From the NCBI GenBank assembly GCA_023653785.1, contig JAMKCH010014254.1:21504-85503 (forward strand): a stretch of DNA of 64,000 nucleotides, given 5' to 3'. A program made the position numbers and the translations under genes. Source of the DNA: Ophioderma brevispina (Eukaryota; Echinodermata; Ophiuroidea; Amphilepidida; Ophiodermatidae). The notes under the pieces are model-generated. The model was not told the origin of the DNA. It worked only from the letters and a program-made list of their open reading frames with translations, and searched no databases. Positions within the stretch are counted from its first letter, which is position 1. The number at the start of each line of letters is the position of its first letter. Of this stretch, positions 25,307 to 36,577 are shown piece after piece.

Positions 25307-26040
25307 AGTCCATGATGGTGCTGAGTGATGTATTGTTTAGGGTTTGAATTTATGCATATTAATGAGTACCATAGTGAGCTACTTAACACAATACAGGGTC
25401 AATTTCTCATTAATTCAGTGTAACTCCTTAATGTAATGTTCCATCCACTTCGTTTCTTGGCAAGATGATACCTCGCAATGACTAATGATGTTGTATATTT
25501 GTGTGTGTTGATGTGCACATTAATAAGTAACTCAATCACACCCTGATCTCCTCAAACATCTACAGAAAATAAGTACCACTCTCTATGACCTAATATTTAA
25601 CATCCTCATTGGCCAACTTGGGTAATGTTTTGCCCACAGTATTTCACATAAACTTACTGATCTATTTTTGGGGGCTGTTGTCATTATACACGGTGTAATT
25701 ATCAAATAGTTTTAACCTCAGACTCTGTCTTAATGGCCTGTGGAATGACAGCACTTTTAATTGTAGCTGGTTACTTCCGTGCTCTTTGGAACTGGTTGTT
25801 TAACAGATCATGTTAAAAGCTGTTCATCTGGGATGTTGAAGTATTTATGGTTGAATTTCTGCTTGGGTGTTAATTAAAATACACGTGCACATGCTCTTAA
25901 GTGTGTGCATGTAAAAAGTACAATGTGCTCAGGCCTGCAGTGCACCTTGAATATGCTTGTTGTCTCTGGAGAGGTAATGGATTTTTTTCTCAAAACAATG
26001 TTGGATTGTACAGATTGATGGTGCAGTGGCAACTTACTTG

Positions 26041-26190
26041 TTGAAGGGAAGGGAATGAAGAAACTCCTCTGTTGAAAGGGAGGGAATGAAGGAACTTGTT
26101 TCTCGAAAGGGAAGGGAATGAAGGAACTTGTTGAAAGGGAGGGAATGAAGGAACTCATTTGGTGAAAGAGACGGGAATACAGGAACTTGT
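26041..26190. repeat. Minisatellite, unit about 30 bp
   Basis: Repeats of TTGAAAGGGAGGGAATGAAG followed by GAACT, about five copies. The Phe/Pro/Ser-rich minus-strand frames over it follow from the repeat and are not a gene. Confidence 0.85.
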
Positions 26191-26957
26191 TTGTGGTGTT
26201 TGGCTTTATCAAGTGCAAAACAAGTTTGTTTTACCACGTTCTTGGACTATTGATGGGACAAATCTTATAGATGTTTTAAAGTGGAGGGACCAATCCATTC
26301 TCTTTTAAAACAAGATCAAATCTGTCACCAATGGCAAAAAACCATGTCTTGGTCTTTTGGACTGCTATCGAATGTAATATTCTGCATCTTGTAAACTAAG
26401 CTAAAAAAGCGCAGAAAGTAAAAGTAGTAAAGATTCCATAAATGTATCATTTTAAGGCAATTTTGAGATGCTGCATTCAGAATTTAATGAATGGGTTTGA
26501 CATGGGAAATGCTTGCCCATTTTAGATTAGTCTGATCTATTAGAAACCAAGGGAGACTGGATAATATATGAAGAAGATCAGGCTGAGCTAAGGTGAGAGA
26601 AATGGCTCTTCCCAGGAATGCATAAAGAAATTCCCCCTACAGGGCTCTGCTTAGGTTATTGAGTATACAACCAAAATGTGTGCAAGCTCTGTGGAAAAAA
26701 ATCTGCTTCTACCCATTTGTATATGTGTTAACCATGTATGTCTGTTGCTTTAGGTACTCTATGTTGCTCTTTCTCCTAGCCACAAGATGGAAATTCTCTT
26801 TCTAAAAAATTGACCTGGTATCAAAATGTTGCTTTAACTGAAGTCCAATTCTCTTCCAGCTTGTTGCCAGAAAGGTAACACTAACACAGCTCTTATCCTC
26901 CTTTTCCCATAAGTCTAGATTTGCTCAAATGAATTTGCCAAATGCTTTCGCTTGCAG

Positions 26958-27008
26958 AACCTGCCAAATGATATAGACCGTGATCTACTCCAAGAAAATG
27001 AGGCCAAA
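26958..27008 (+). CDS. KIF16B: KIF16B exon after the neck (NLPNDIDRDLLQENEAK)
   Basis: Acceptor gcttgcag, donor gtaagt. Seventeen codons in phase 0. The end LLQENEAK aligns with human KLQQNEARVQEL just before the WTNKW block. It is short, but both splice sites are strong and the position is right. Confidence 0.8.
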
Positions 27009-27391
27009 GTAAGTTATATTGTGTTTGGTGTTATTAAACATAAACAAAATAAAAGTTTTTCTTTTCTTTAACTGTGAAAATCTGCAGAATTAAGCTGTAG
27101 TTTTCTGAGTGGAAGATTGTGTGCTGATAGTAATGAAAATAATGTAGAATTGTTTCATGATCTTGTTTTAAAAGTTTAGTTTGAACAAAACAAAAATAAA
27201 GAGTTGTGGCTTTCATATAAAATATTTTAATTGAACTATTGTGTAATAAAAGACAAACGTAAACAAAGAATCACTATCATGAACTGCAAATCTGGTAAAA
27301 TTTCAAATTAACTAAAAACCTAAAAAGCGTTTTTGCATAATTTTCTTGTATTTGAGAAATTAGTGAAGATTAAAATGTTGCTGTTTCTCAG
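27009..27391 (+). other. Short intron
   Basis: AT-rich, nothing recognised. Confidence 0.5.
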
Positions 27392-27455
27392 CGAGAAAGA
27401 TGCTACCGAGGATGTGGAATAAGTGGACCCGAGCAACCCAGAGGACTAATGGAAA
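27392..27455 (+). CDS. KIF16B: KIF16B exon with WNKWTRATQ before the FHA domain
   Basis: Acceptor tttctcag, donor gtaaga. The frame MWNKWTRATQRTNGK resembles human WTNKWNETQNILK and leads into the DRTLALRTEG start of the next exon. The observed 64 nt do not join both neighbours in this frame, so an indel or a different boundary must be assumed. Confidence 0.55.
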
Positions 27456-28477
27456 GTAAGAACTCATATCTTAATACAGTGACTTTGACGTTACAACTGT
27501 TATTGACATGAATAAAACCATTTTTATTGTAACTGGGACTCTGCATGCTATCATGTCCTTGTACCTAAGTTTTTATTTGATATCGACTTGAGGGGGGGCA
27601 CTTGTTTAGGCCCCACCATCTGCAGATGTTGATGCATGTTAAAAGCAACCCTTCCCAAACCACTTGATCCATTGCCATTGTGTTAAGAATTAGTTTTGAT
27701 TTGACAAATGCCCCTAGAGGCTAACACGATATGTGTAAATGCAGCGAAATTGGTAGCACCTCTGGTTGAATTGCACCTTATTGTGTGTATGCCCAGAGGG
27801 TGTTTTGAATCAATCCCATGAGCATAAGCTATGTGCTTACTTGCACTTAAGAAACAAAGGTCACTACTTAGGATAAAAAGTGTTCCAAATGTTTAGGAAC
27901 CCTAGGCATTTCATGAAAATCATGCTAAAAATTCCCTAAGTTCTAACGCTTTGTAGGCTTATAAAATGAGCCTATGAGGTGATGAAATTTCCCAAAACTG
28001 GTCATATTGTTGGGATTGGAATCAATACACCCTCGTGTGTGTTGCCTGTGTTGTTGTTGTTTGCCCTTTTGTTTTGTTTTTTTCATTGGACATGGGTATG
28101 AACATCACATTGCAGTTAAAGATTTGGGTTGCCCCCATCAAAAAAAAAAAGAGAGAAAAGGTTTGTTGTGTGCTCTCAAATGTATTGACGAAGATGTTAT
28201 TTCTCAAATCGGTCGGTATTGCCTATGTGTGATATCCAATATAGAGAAACTGTTGAGATATTGATGATTTGAAACTGTAGCTCAGCATATTACAAAGAGT
28301 TTTATTACAAAGCTGTGATTTCCTATATGAAGGACATCTATTTGAACTTAGCTATTTCACACAGTTATTAGTATAGGGACAAGCATTATGGATATGCAAA
28401 AAGCATGATTTGTTAGAAAATTGAGGGCAATCTCTGAGTCAGCCTTTAAAATGCCCATTAACCCTCGCTTTCAACAG
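27456..28477 (+). other. Intron with a dispersed repeat copy
   Basis: Bases 28290-28455 resemble bases 110-300 (shared phrases GTGATTT.CTATATGAAGGA and TTAGCTATTTCA.ACAGT). The remainder is unassigned. Confidence 0.5.
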
Positions 28478-28598
28478 GATCGCACCCTAGCCCTAAGAAC
28501 AGAAGGCAGTGGCGTGGTTCTAGACTCTGAGCTTCCTCATCTCATTGGAGTTGATGACGACTTGCTGAGTACCGGCTTAGTGATGTAACCCCATTAAG
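28478..28598 (+). CDS. KIF16B: KIF16B FHA-domain first exon (GVVLDSELPHLIGVDDDLL)
   Basis: Acceptor tttcaacag, donor gtatct. Encodes DRTLALRTEGSG, then VVLDSELPHLIGVDDDLLST and GLVM. In kinesin-3 this begins the FHA fold after the neck; the stretch matches human KIF16B almost residue for residue. The last codons hit TAA. Removing one a restores MYPIK (human ILYHLKE), and the 121-nt length is one more than the 120 expected from the phase-0 neighbours. Confidence 0.92.
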
Positions 28599-28633
28599 GT
28601 ATCTAATTAAATTTATGCTATTAACCATTGAAG

Positions 28634-28955
28634 TTAAAGGACATTTTGTGATCCACAACCTCGTCCCCTGACTTATCTAAAAAAAGTTGAGATTTTTATA
28701 TCATCTGAACCATTAGCCTTAGTGATCCATGTGTACCTAATCTTACTGCAAATTCGGTCGTATCTGTAAAACATTTGTAATTTTGTATTTTCTGACCGTA
28801 AACAGACAGAAATTTCAGCACAGTGGCCTATGTGATCACTTGCACAGTGGCCTATGTGATCACGAGCAGTTGCTCATAACACAAAACTGCAAGATTGGAA
28901 TCAATTGAACCATGAATAAAACAGAAGGTGCTAGAATCACAAAATACACCTTTAA
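28634..28955 (+). mobile_element. TTAA MITE family 2, full copy
   Basis: Ends TTAAAGGACATTTTGTGAT and ATCACAAAATACACCTTTAA form an inverted pair of about 20 bases. The interior includes a 29-bp internal tandem (GCACAGTGGCCTATGTGATC twice). A partial second copy is at 30826-31134. Its right-hand TTAA (28952-28955) is also the left-hand TTAA of the adjacent family-1 element. Confidence 0.8.
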
Positions 28956-29309
28956 AGGTGCAACGAGAGATTTCGTATATCAGGTGTCCCTAAAAAGATT
29001 CAAAGTTCTGATTTTTGCCCTGATGTAAAGCTTTCCATCAAAAATATCCCCATCTGAAAGGATTAAGCTGAGAAATGTTTCTTTGGTACAAAAATTGTGA
29101 AATTTCTAATATCGTATTGGAGCAAATACGAAATTCACCTATGTTTTATATTGAAATAAAAGCAAATCAAAATCACCTTTTTTTCTCTCTTTTAAGACAT
29201 TTCTGTAGCTAAATGCAAGGTAAGAAATCTATTGAGTGTCTAATCTATATGAAATTACTATTATGGCACAATATTTAAGTGCCTCAAAAATCTCTTGTTG
29301 CACCTTTAA
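28952..29309 (+). mobile_element. TTAA MITE family 1, full copy
   Basis: Ends TTAAAGGTGCAACGAGAGATT and AATCTCTTGTTGCACCTTTAA, about 358 bp, with the shared interior CATCTGAAAGGATTAAGCTG and CATTTCTGTAGC.AAAT. It abuts the family-2 element. Confidence 0.85.
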
Positions 29310-29654
29310 CTCGCAATGGTGGGAATTACTGTAACTAAAGGTTTTTTATTTATAAGTTGAGTGAAAGTCAAAAGATACTCCATGTAGCTATAGTCAGTAT
29401 TGTAATTTCTTGTTGTACATGCATAAACCCAAAGAAAACATCTGCATTGGCACTGTTATCTCATTATCATAACAGATGCATGTCTGTCTGTTGTCCAAGA
29501 AATTAAACTCCCAGCTGTAGTTTATTTGGGGCATGGTTAATTTGCGCATTGTCAATAAGCATAGGTACTGTTATCAAATTAGAAATTTTCACAGAAAGAC
29601 CTGGGTTTTTATTGCACCATAAGGATTGGAAAATTTAATTATAATTTTTGTGAA

Positions 29655-29918
29655 AAGGAACAATCCAATGATGGATATCCCTATCTCAAAGGATTAAGCT
29701 AAGAATTATTTCTGTGCTACAAAAATTTTGAAATTGCTAATTTTGTATTGGAGCAAATACAAAATTCAGCCTGTTTTATATTGAAAAATGAACAACTCAA
29801 AATCCACTTTCAGTAGCCAAATACATGGTAATAAATCTATTGCCTGTCTAATCTCTATGAAATCACTACATATGACACAATATAGGGATGCTTTGAAATC
29901 TCTTGTTGCACCTTTAAC
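29655..29918 (+). mobile_element. TTAA MITE family 1, 5'-truncated copy
   Basis: Shares CTCAAAGGATTAAGCTAAGA, the GGAGCAAATACAAAATTCAG block and the right end GAAATCTCTTGTTGCACCTTTAA, but has no matching left terminus. Confidence 0.75.
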
Positions 29919-29989
29919 ATAAATGTTTTTGCAAAATTAGAGCATAATTTTAGTTCTGTTTCCATCACCGTTTAGATGTCACAAGTTTT

Positions 29990-30676
29990 AGGGCGGCCAG
30001 TTTGCGGGATTTCCATAAGTCGCTGTGTAAACTGGCATAAAATGTGCCCTATTTCTTCCTGAACGATAGCAGGAGACTGGAATGGTAGCCGTTAGTTAGG
30101 AAATAACATGCACATTTTAGAATGCCTATTTGTTTCACTTGCATGCTAGAAACAATCCTAAGAAATGGTCATAAAGTGTTTCAAATGGCCTTGAATTGAA
30201 GTTTGTTCAGGAGTGACGTCATGTTTGTTTTCACCTTTGATAAACTAAGATTCGGAGTTATTAGAAAGTATGCGCAGTGTTGTGTGTCGCGAAGTGATAC
30301 TGCGAAACGAGGGCCGATGATAAAGGCTAAGCACCGGCAAGTGACCTGGATGAGTAGGGCGGCCATTTTGAGGTGGCGATTCCCATAGGTCGCCATGTAA
30401 ACTGACTGGCACAAAATGCGCCATATTTTTACCTGAACTGATCAATGCCCATTTTGGAATGGCTATTCATTTCACTTACATGCTAGAAATGATCCAAAGA
30501 AATGGTCATAAAGGCTGTCAAACGGCCTCAAATCAAAGTTTATTTTCACCTGCAATGAAAACAAGATTCAGAGATGCTAGAAATTATATGCAGTGTTGTA
30601 CGCCGCAAAGTGATAGTGAAGCGAAATAGGGCCGATGATAAAGGCTAAGCACCAGCGAGTGACCCGGATGAGTAGA
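29990..30676. repeat. Tandem pair, unit about 320-365 bp
   Basis: Units at 29990-30356 and 30357-30676 both begin GGGCGGCCA..TTG and end GGGCCGATGATAAAGGCTAA then GTGACC.GGATGAGTA. In between they share GTCGC..TGTAAACTG, AATGGTCATAAAG and GCAGTGTTGT. Divergence is considerable, so the duplication is old. Confidence 0.8.
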
Positions 30677-30825
30677 CAGCCCTATATATTGTGTCTCAGG
30701 AAAAAATGCATTTTTGGACCTTTCAAAAAACAGGGAGAATACATGATTGAGGGCAAACTTTCATGAATCACAAAGATGTGGAAATGTTTGTATCATGCTG
30801 CTTCATAGGCAACTGTGTTGTAATT

Positions 30826-31134
30826 TGACTTACCTCAAAAAAGTTGAGATTTTTATATCATATGAACCGTTAACATTAGTAATCCATGTGTACCTAATCT
30901 TACGTGCAAATTCGCTTGTATCTGTAAGAAATTCACAATTTTGTATTTTCTGTCTGTAAACAGACAGAAATTATAGCATAGTGGCCTATGGGACCGTGGG
31001 AAACAAGCATTTGCTCATAACACAAAACCGCAACATCAGGATCAACTAAGAAGTTGTAAATAAGCTTTTCTCAAGGATATCTAGTGAACAATGAATCAAA
31101 CAGAAGGTGCTGGAATCACAAAATGCACCTTTAA
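30826..31134 (+). mobile_element. TTAA MITE family 2, partial copy
   Basis: Matches 28665-28955 from the AAAAAGTTGAGATTTTTATA block to the end ATCACAAAATGCACCTTTAA. The left terminus is missing. Confidence 0.75.
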
Positions 31135-31137
31135 AAC

Positions 31138-32949
31138 AGTGGCATGCATCTTTGACATTTTGTTTTTTATTTTCACACATTTTTTAAAACAGTATATGTG
31201 GGAGCACATTTAACATACATTTTAGGCTCTGTGTTCCCCAAACACAGTAGCATTCTCTCCAAAGAGAGGCTCTGTTACATTAGATCTACATCTGCTGTGA
31301 AAGCAGTGGATGAATTGGGACAGTATTGTCTTCTTGACAATGTTGGGGAACACTGCTAATAATGGGGATATTGGTTGGACAAGTTGTGACCTAGTGTCCC
31401 TGTTGAAATTTAGCAGTCTTAAGGATTAAGTGCACCATCCACATGTACTTTATTCGTAAGGCTGCTGAATTCATCAAGGTCTCTAGCTCTGTAGGTCACA
31501 AAATGGCCCACATGAAAATATTTTTGTCTTGTTATTTATTAAGTCACCCGCCCTATTTGGGGTTTGGAAACTTGAAACTTAAATTAGGCAGTTCAGGTTG
31601 AAAATAAGTGTCTGCATCCATGGGTTGTTAAAAAATTTATTGTATGTAAAAGAAAACTTTCAGCAACTCAGAAAACATTTGAAAAGTTAGTTCAATTTGT
31701 ATTCGTACATAACAGTCATTTGGCAGAACAAGTGTTCAAAGGGTCAAGGCTTTTATTTTCTTTATTTTGCCATGGAACCATGGTAGTGTCATCTTTCAAA
31801 CACCCAAAAATATGTGACAGAATCTAACGATAAAAGGTATACATTAATTTTTTGAGTTTATGTTCCTGATATATGTACCTACAGATTTAACATCATATTG
31901 CACGATTCACCGCCATTACCAACTAATTTTTATATTTTTGAGGAGGGAAAACTGTTTAAATTTTGTTTTTTCAATGAAAGGAAAACAACTATTTCTTATA
32001 TAGATGTACTTTAAGAGAAAATACAAATATCATCTGCAACCGTGCAGGATAGGTTTCTCTTAATTACATCCACCTACAGAACTACTTTGCAGTCTATACG
32101 ATAGCCTTACTTTACCCTAAGTAGCATATTTTTGACCAAAAATGAGCAAAATTTGTATTTTTTAAATCACAATACAAACATCTTAAGATTTTCAGGAACT
32201 TTTCTATAAAATAACAACATATATTAATTATGCACCAACGTGGAGCCCAATAATGCTCTTAAATTGGCAGAATGCACATATTAACCAAAATGTGCTTTTG
32301 TTGAGAAGTTTACAATCTATCAGTCTGAAATTTTCATGGTTGTCCCCTTCAAACATTACCAAACACAACTTATGAGGAGAGTGAGTTTAATAAATGTTAC
32401 ATAGCCTAGTTGCATATGCTGGCAAAAAAGGGCATAATTTGAGATTTTTTCATTAAATGTGCATTTTGCATTTTTGTGGGAAGTTGTTTAAAAGCTATCA
32501 ATCTGTAAATTTTCATGTGTTTCTTCCAAACTGTCAAAAAGAACTTTGTACATAATAATTTGAAAATATATTCAAAAAAATGCGCCAAAACTGTATATAT
32601 TATAAGGCTGTTAGGACCCCCGGTTTTTCAGGCATCATTGTCCCCCAAAGAGCCATTTATTTTTAAAGTTTACAACTCCACACAAAGACCCTTTTTTTTT
32701 GGGGGGGGGATTTTAAAAATGAAAAACACAAGTTTAAAATTAAAATTACTTTTTTTAAAATGACATTTTTTTTTTATATTAGCAAAATTGATTCAAATAA
32801 TGGGCAATTGGGCTGTCTCCACCCAAAGACCTCTATTTTTAACACGTCACCGAATGACTCTGGGGTTGAAATCGCTATTACACCCCTAAGAATCTCATAT
32901 TGGAGTGCCACCCCACCCTCCCCTTTGTGAAAAATGTTTTAAAATGAAC
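31138..32949 (+). other. Intron, nothing assigned
   Basis: AT-rich intron. T- and G-runs lie at 32692-32709 and 32767. No exon or clear repeat was recognised. Confidence 0.45.
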
Positions 32950-33198
32950 TAAGGGCGGGGTCATTATTTATACCAGGGGAAAGGGGAGTGTAGTAATGGG
33001 GGAATGCGAAGAAAATTGTAAGCGAGAGAGGGGAATTTAAATTTCATCTAGAAGCGAGGAGGAGGAGGACAATGAACTTTCAAGGGGGAATGTGAATTTT
33101 TTAACGGAAGCGAGGGGGGAATGCGACATTTTTCGCCGAAAAAAATTGAAAATCCCTCCATTTCCACCTGGTGAATAAAAATAATGACTGTTGCCTAA
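32950..33198. mobile_element. MITE family 3, copy 2
   Basis: Starts TAAGGGCGGGGTCATTATTTA and ends AATAATGACTGTTGCCTAA. The interior has ACGGAAGCGAGGGGGGAATG then TTCGCCGAAAAA, matching copy 1 at 11214-11554. Confidence 0.65.
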
Positions 33199-35595
33199 TG
33201 TAATTAATAATTCGTCAAGAAGCAATTGAGGGCCTGCTATATAAAGGCAGAAGGTCTAATCAAACAAGTGTGAAATTTCGGCGGATTTATAATGGCAATA
33301 CATTTGGTTTAAATGCTTCATTCTACATCGAAACCCATTACCTTGCTACAAAAGTATTACGTACTTCATATTTCACTGAGATACAAACTATTTTGGGACT
33401 TACATTTCACATTTCAAAAAAAGCACAGCACGCCACTTTGTGAGCACATACTGCAATAGGGGTTTCCATTTCAAGTTTGGCTGCAAAGCTGGTTTCTTGG
33501 CCGGCACTTGCATTGCTCAAAGAGTCTTCTTTCTTGGGTGCTTGTTAGCAATTAAATTGCTTCTGTAAAAAAATCAGGAAATTCTTTGATCAATTATGTA
33601 ATCTAGCCACATCTTTTATGGAAATTATGTAAAAATAAAAAATTGTGATTTTTTCAAAAATCCATATCTTAGGAACCACGCAATCTGATTCACAATCAAC
33701 AAACGCCCAAGCTGTAGCTTGTCATCAGACTTCCAAAAAAACCCAACACTCTGAAGGCCTGTAACCAGTCACAACACTCCAATTTACCATGTAGGGGGGT
33801 TTTTTTTTTTTTCCAGTCACAGTTAGTCAACTTAAAAGCTAAAATCATCAAAAGTGTACCAAGTGGCGTGGTCTAGGTTTACATGCGTTTCCAATGGGGC
33901 GTTGAAAGGTGCCTCGAAAACTTGCCTAATTTTGTGAGATGCACGTACGTATTCAAGGTATCTCACGCGATAGCTACCAACCTACATCATATTTTCAATC
34001 CGTTTTAGAAGTTATAGGGAAGATATGCTGCAACAAATTTGAGTGGGAATGACATGGGATTAGCATTATTCTTGGAATTAAATTGATTGATTTCTGTAGA
34101 ATGGTTTGCTCTCTACGCACCACACACACAGAAGTTCAGTGCAGTAGTTGTTCACCGATTACATAATAGGTAACTGACCGCCTACTTAAATAACCTAACC
34201 AAAAGACTCCGAACTATAAAACTTAACAAGTGAAAATATTCCACGATAGTGTATTTAAAAAATGTAGACATAAAAGATCAGGTAGGAGTGAACATACAGT
34301 AGCGGTGGGTTGCTTTCATTGTGCTTGTCTGGATATCCATGAAGTGGTGGTGGAAATCAGGATGTACAAATAACATGTTTCATTTGTATCACTGTAGCCA
34401 TGTGACCCTGACATCCTTTCGATAGATGATGATGAATGTTTTCATGTGATTGATTATTAAATGCCCCTACACCACACAATAATGAATGATTTTAACTTAA
34501 ATAATTCGTCCTCACTCTGTTTATTTTTGGAGGGGTTGCCCAGGATATGAGGAAGCAAATTGAACGTAGTGTGTGTGTGTTGGTGGGTTAGTAAATGTGA
34601 CTTTATAAGAGCAGAGTGCAAATTTGAAAAGTCATACAGTCACAATGGTTTGTGTGTAGATGATTAATTGTAATACTAAGGTTTCATTGTTTGTTGTGGA
34701 TTTTTGAGGGATACCATAACTTGCAATATGTTATCAGCTGGCAAGGGTAGTAAATTGTACATTTTGGTTTACATACTGATTATATTAAAGCAATAACAGC
34801 ACATTTTTTGAAGAGCACCACCATTTTTTTTAAATGTTGAATTTTTGCACGTTACTTTTAACTGGCTAGCAACTAACTTGAATGGTAAAGCTCAAACATG
34901 TCTATGTATCACAAAAATAAGGAATTGTATTAGGATAATATATCGTATACGCTAATAATTCAGTTGCTGCTGAAAGGTTCCTTCCATTATTTTTATAGCT
35001 AGGAAAATTGCGCCATTTATGTGTCTACCCATCCATTAGTTGTGCCATTGTCCAGACCATCAAGTTAGAGGTTCAGTCGTGAGGTGGCACTATTTTCACA
35101 ATGGACGAACAGAACTTTGGCGTTTGCAGTTCCATCATTAAATTATAATCAGGGATCCCGATTCTTATTGCAAAATTGCTTCTTTATGCACAATACGCAC
35201 ATTTGAGCATACCATTAACAACTGTGTGAAATCTTGAATTTGACAAAGTTGGGCCTCATCAAAAAAAATGTTTTGCTTTAAAGATAAAAATTTTGGTTGT
35301 TCTGGATACAACACAAGCTATGAAGGGAGGTAAAAAGTTCTGGATTAATAGGATAGGTGGTTTGTGTGTGATAATAATATACTCAGATGCCAGTGTTCAA
35401 GTTGTCTGTATGCCTGTGTATAACTGTCAGTATGCCTCCAATCATATCTGTGGTAGTTTCTAGTGTTTGGTTGTTTTGATGAAACTTGGTCAACTTGTTG
35501 TTGTTAGTATTTTTTTTTGACAATCTTCCCACTAACAAGGATAAATATATTTATGTTGTACGGCTCCAAATTTCTACTTTTCTTTTTTTATTCAG
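33199..35595 (+). other. Intron, nothing assigned
   Basis: AT-rich; a T-run at 33801, a GT run at 34571. No exon recognised. Confidence 0.45.
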
Positions 35596-35652
35596 GAGGG
35601 AGGAAGCATATCAATAGGACACCATGATTGCAGACAAGAAATGTGATACAGG
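35596..35652 (+). CDS. KIF16B: KIF16B FHA exon EGGSISIGHHDCRQE
   Basis: Acceptor tttattcag, donor gtaaac. EGGSISIGHHDCRQE aligns with human EGQTYVGRDDASTEQ. An in-frame TGA follows. One added a in the gaaatgtg run gives ENVIQ and makes the length agree with the phases of both neighbours (58 instead of 57 nt). Confidence 0.75.
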
Positions 35653-35744
35653 GTAAACAGGCTTTGTAGGGTTGGTTAATTTAGGGCTTTGGTTAAGTAT
35701 AAGTGTTTAGTCAAGTAACAATAGTTACATTGCAGTATCTAGAT

Positions 35745-36120
35745 ATATTAATACCGGTGGGTCTGGTTAGCGTGTCTGTCTGACTGCGTCTATTTACTCG
35801 GAGACGGAGGCGCACGATCCTGAAACTTTGTGGGTGGGTGCCCATTGACCTTCTGAAAATGAATTTGTATTGGTTGTGGATCAAAGGTCATCAGGGGTCA
35901 TTCAAGGTCAAAAAAACAATTTTCAAACAGATCAAATGGGGTTGGCCATGAGAATTCTCAATTTAAGTGAACATTAAAGGTTCGTGTTGGTTCACAACCG
36001 TGAATCATGGTGGGCACCACCCAAAGAAGTCTCGATGTCATGCAGGGGTCATTCAAGCCAGGTGATCTTGAAACCCAGGTGATCGAGAAACTCAGATGAT
36101 CCAGAACCCCGGAACTGCCT
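35745..36120. repeat. Dispersed repeat with GGTCA motifs
   Basis: Contains CTGTCTGACTGCGTCT, then GATCAAAGGTCATCAGGGGTC and CATTCAAGGTCA. It belongs to the same general style as arrays at 39.6, 47.3 and 61.8 kb: a GTCT-type start followed by GGTCA-rich text. The family relation is inferred. Confidence 0.4.
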
Positions 36121-36256
36121 AGTATTATATTAGTTTATAAGTTGAACTTTTCCTAGTTGGTAGAGGCAGATAACTTCTTTGCCGATTAGCATTTTGAATT
36201 AATTTATCTAGTTCTTAAGATAATTTAAAAAAAAAACACACTAATTTTGCTTTCAG

Positions 36257-36393
36257 TGCTAAGGGTGTGGATTTAGAAGATTACCATTGTTGGCTGAGTT
36301 ACATGGATGGTACCGTTACATTGCATCCAGTGGAGAAGTCCATGTGTGCTGTCAATGGCAGACTAATTGAGAAGCCTACAAAACTAGCACAAG
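36257..36393 (+). CDS. KIF16B: KIF16B FHA exon DGTVTLHPVEKSMCAVNG, GC donor
   Basis: Acceptor gctttcag. Encodes AKGVDLEDYHCWLSYMDG, TVTLHPVEKSMCAVNGRLIE and KPTKLAQ. This matches human LDLESEHC...GGTVTLIPL..SQCSVNG, the phosphopeptide-binding FHA core. The natural end is CACAAG followed by gcaagt, a GC-AG type donor with an otherwise perfect consensus. No indel is needed. The last 43 bases of the exon plus the donor are repeated three more times downstream. Confidence 0.9.
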
Positions 36394-36577
36394 GCAAGTA
36401 GTCCTACCTGTCAATGGCAGGCTAATGAGAAGCCTACAAAACTAGCAAAGGCAAGTAGTCCTACCTGTCAATGGCAGGCTAATGAGAAGCCTACAAAACT
36501 AGCACAAGGCAAGTAGGCCTACCTGTCAATGGCAGGCTAATTGAGAAGCCTACAAAACTAGCACAAGGCAAGTAGTC
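36351..36577. repeat. Four tandem copies (57-59 bp) of an exon end with its splice donor
   Basis: Copies begin at 36351, 36410, 36467 and 36525, each starting GTCAATGGCAG and running through GAGAAGCCTACAAAACTAGC to GGCAAGTAG. The first copy is the end of the FHA exon. Copies 2 and 3 lack a t in CTAATTGAG, and copy 2 also lacks a c, so they are not frame-equivalent. Confidence 0.95.

Larger units (their letters stand above)
23741..26957 (+). other. 3.2-kb intron rich in tandem repeats
   Basis: Holds a tandem pair (24391-24720) and two minisatellites (24971-25306 and 26041-26190), annotated separately. The rest is AT-rich and unassigned. Confidence 0.5.
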
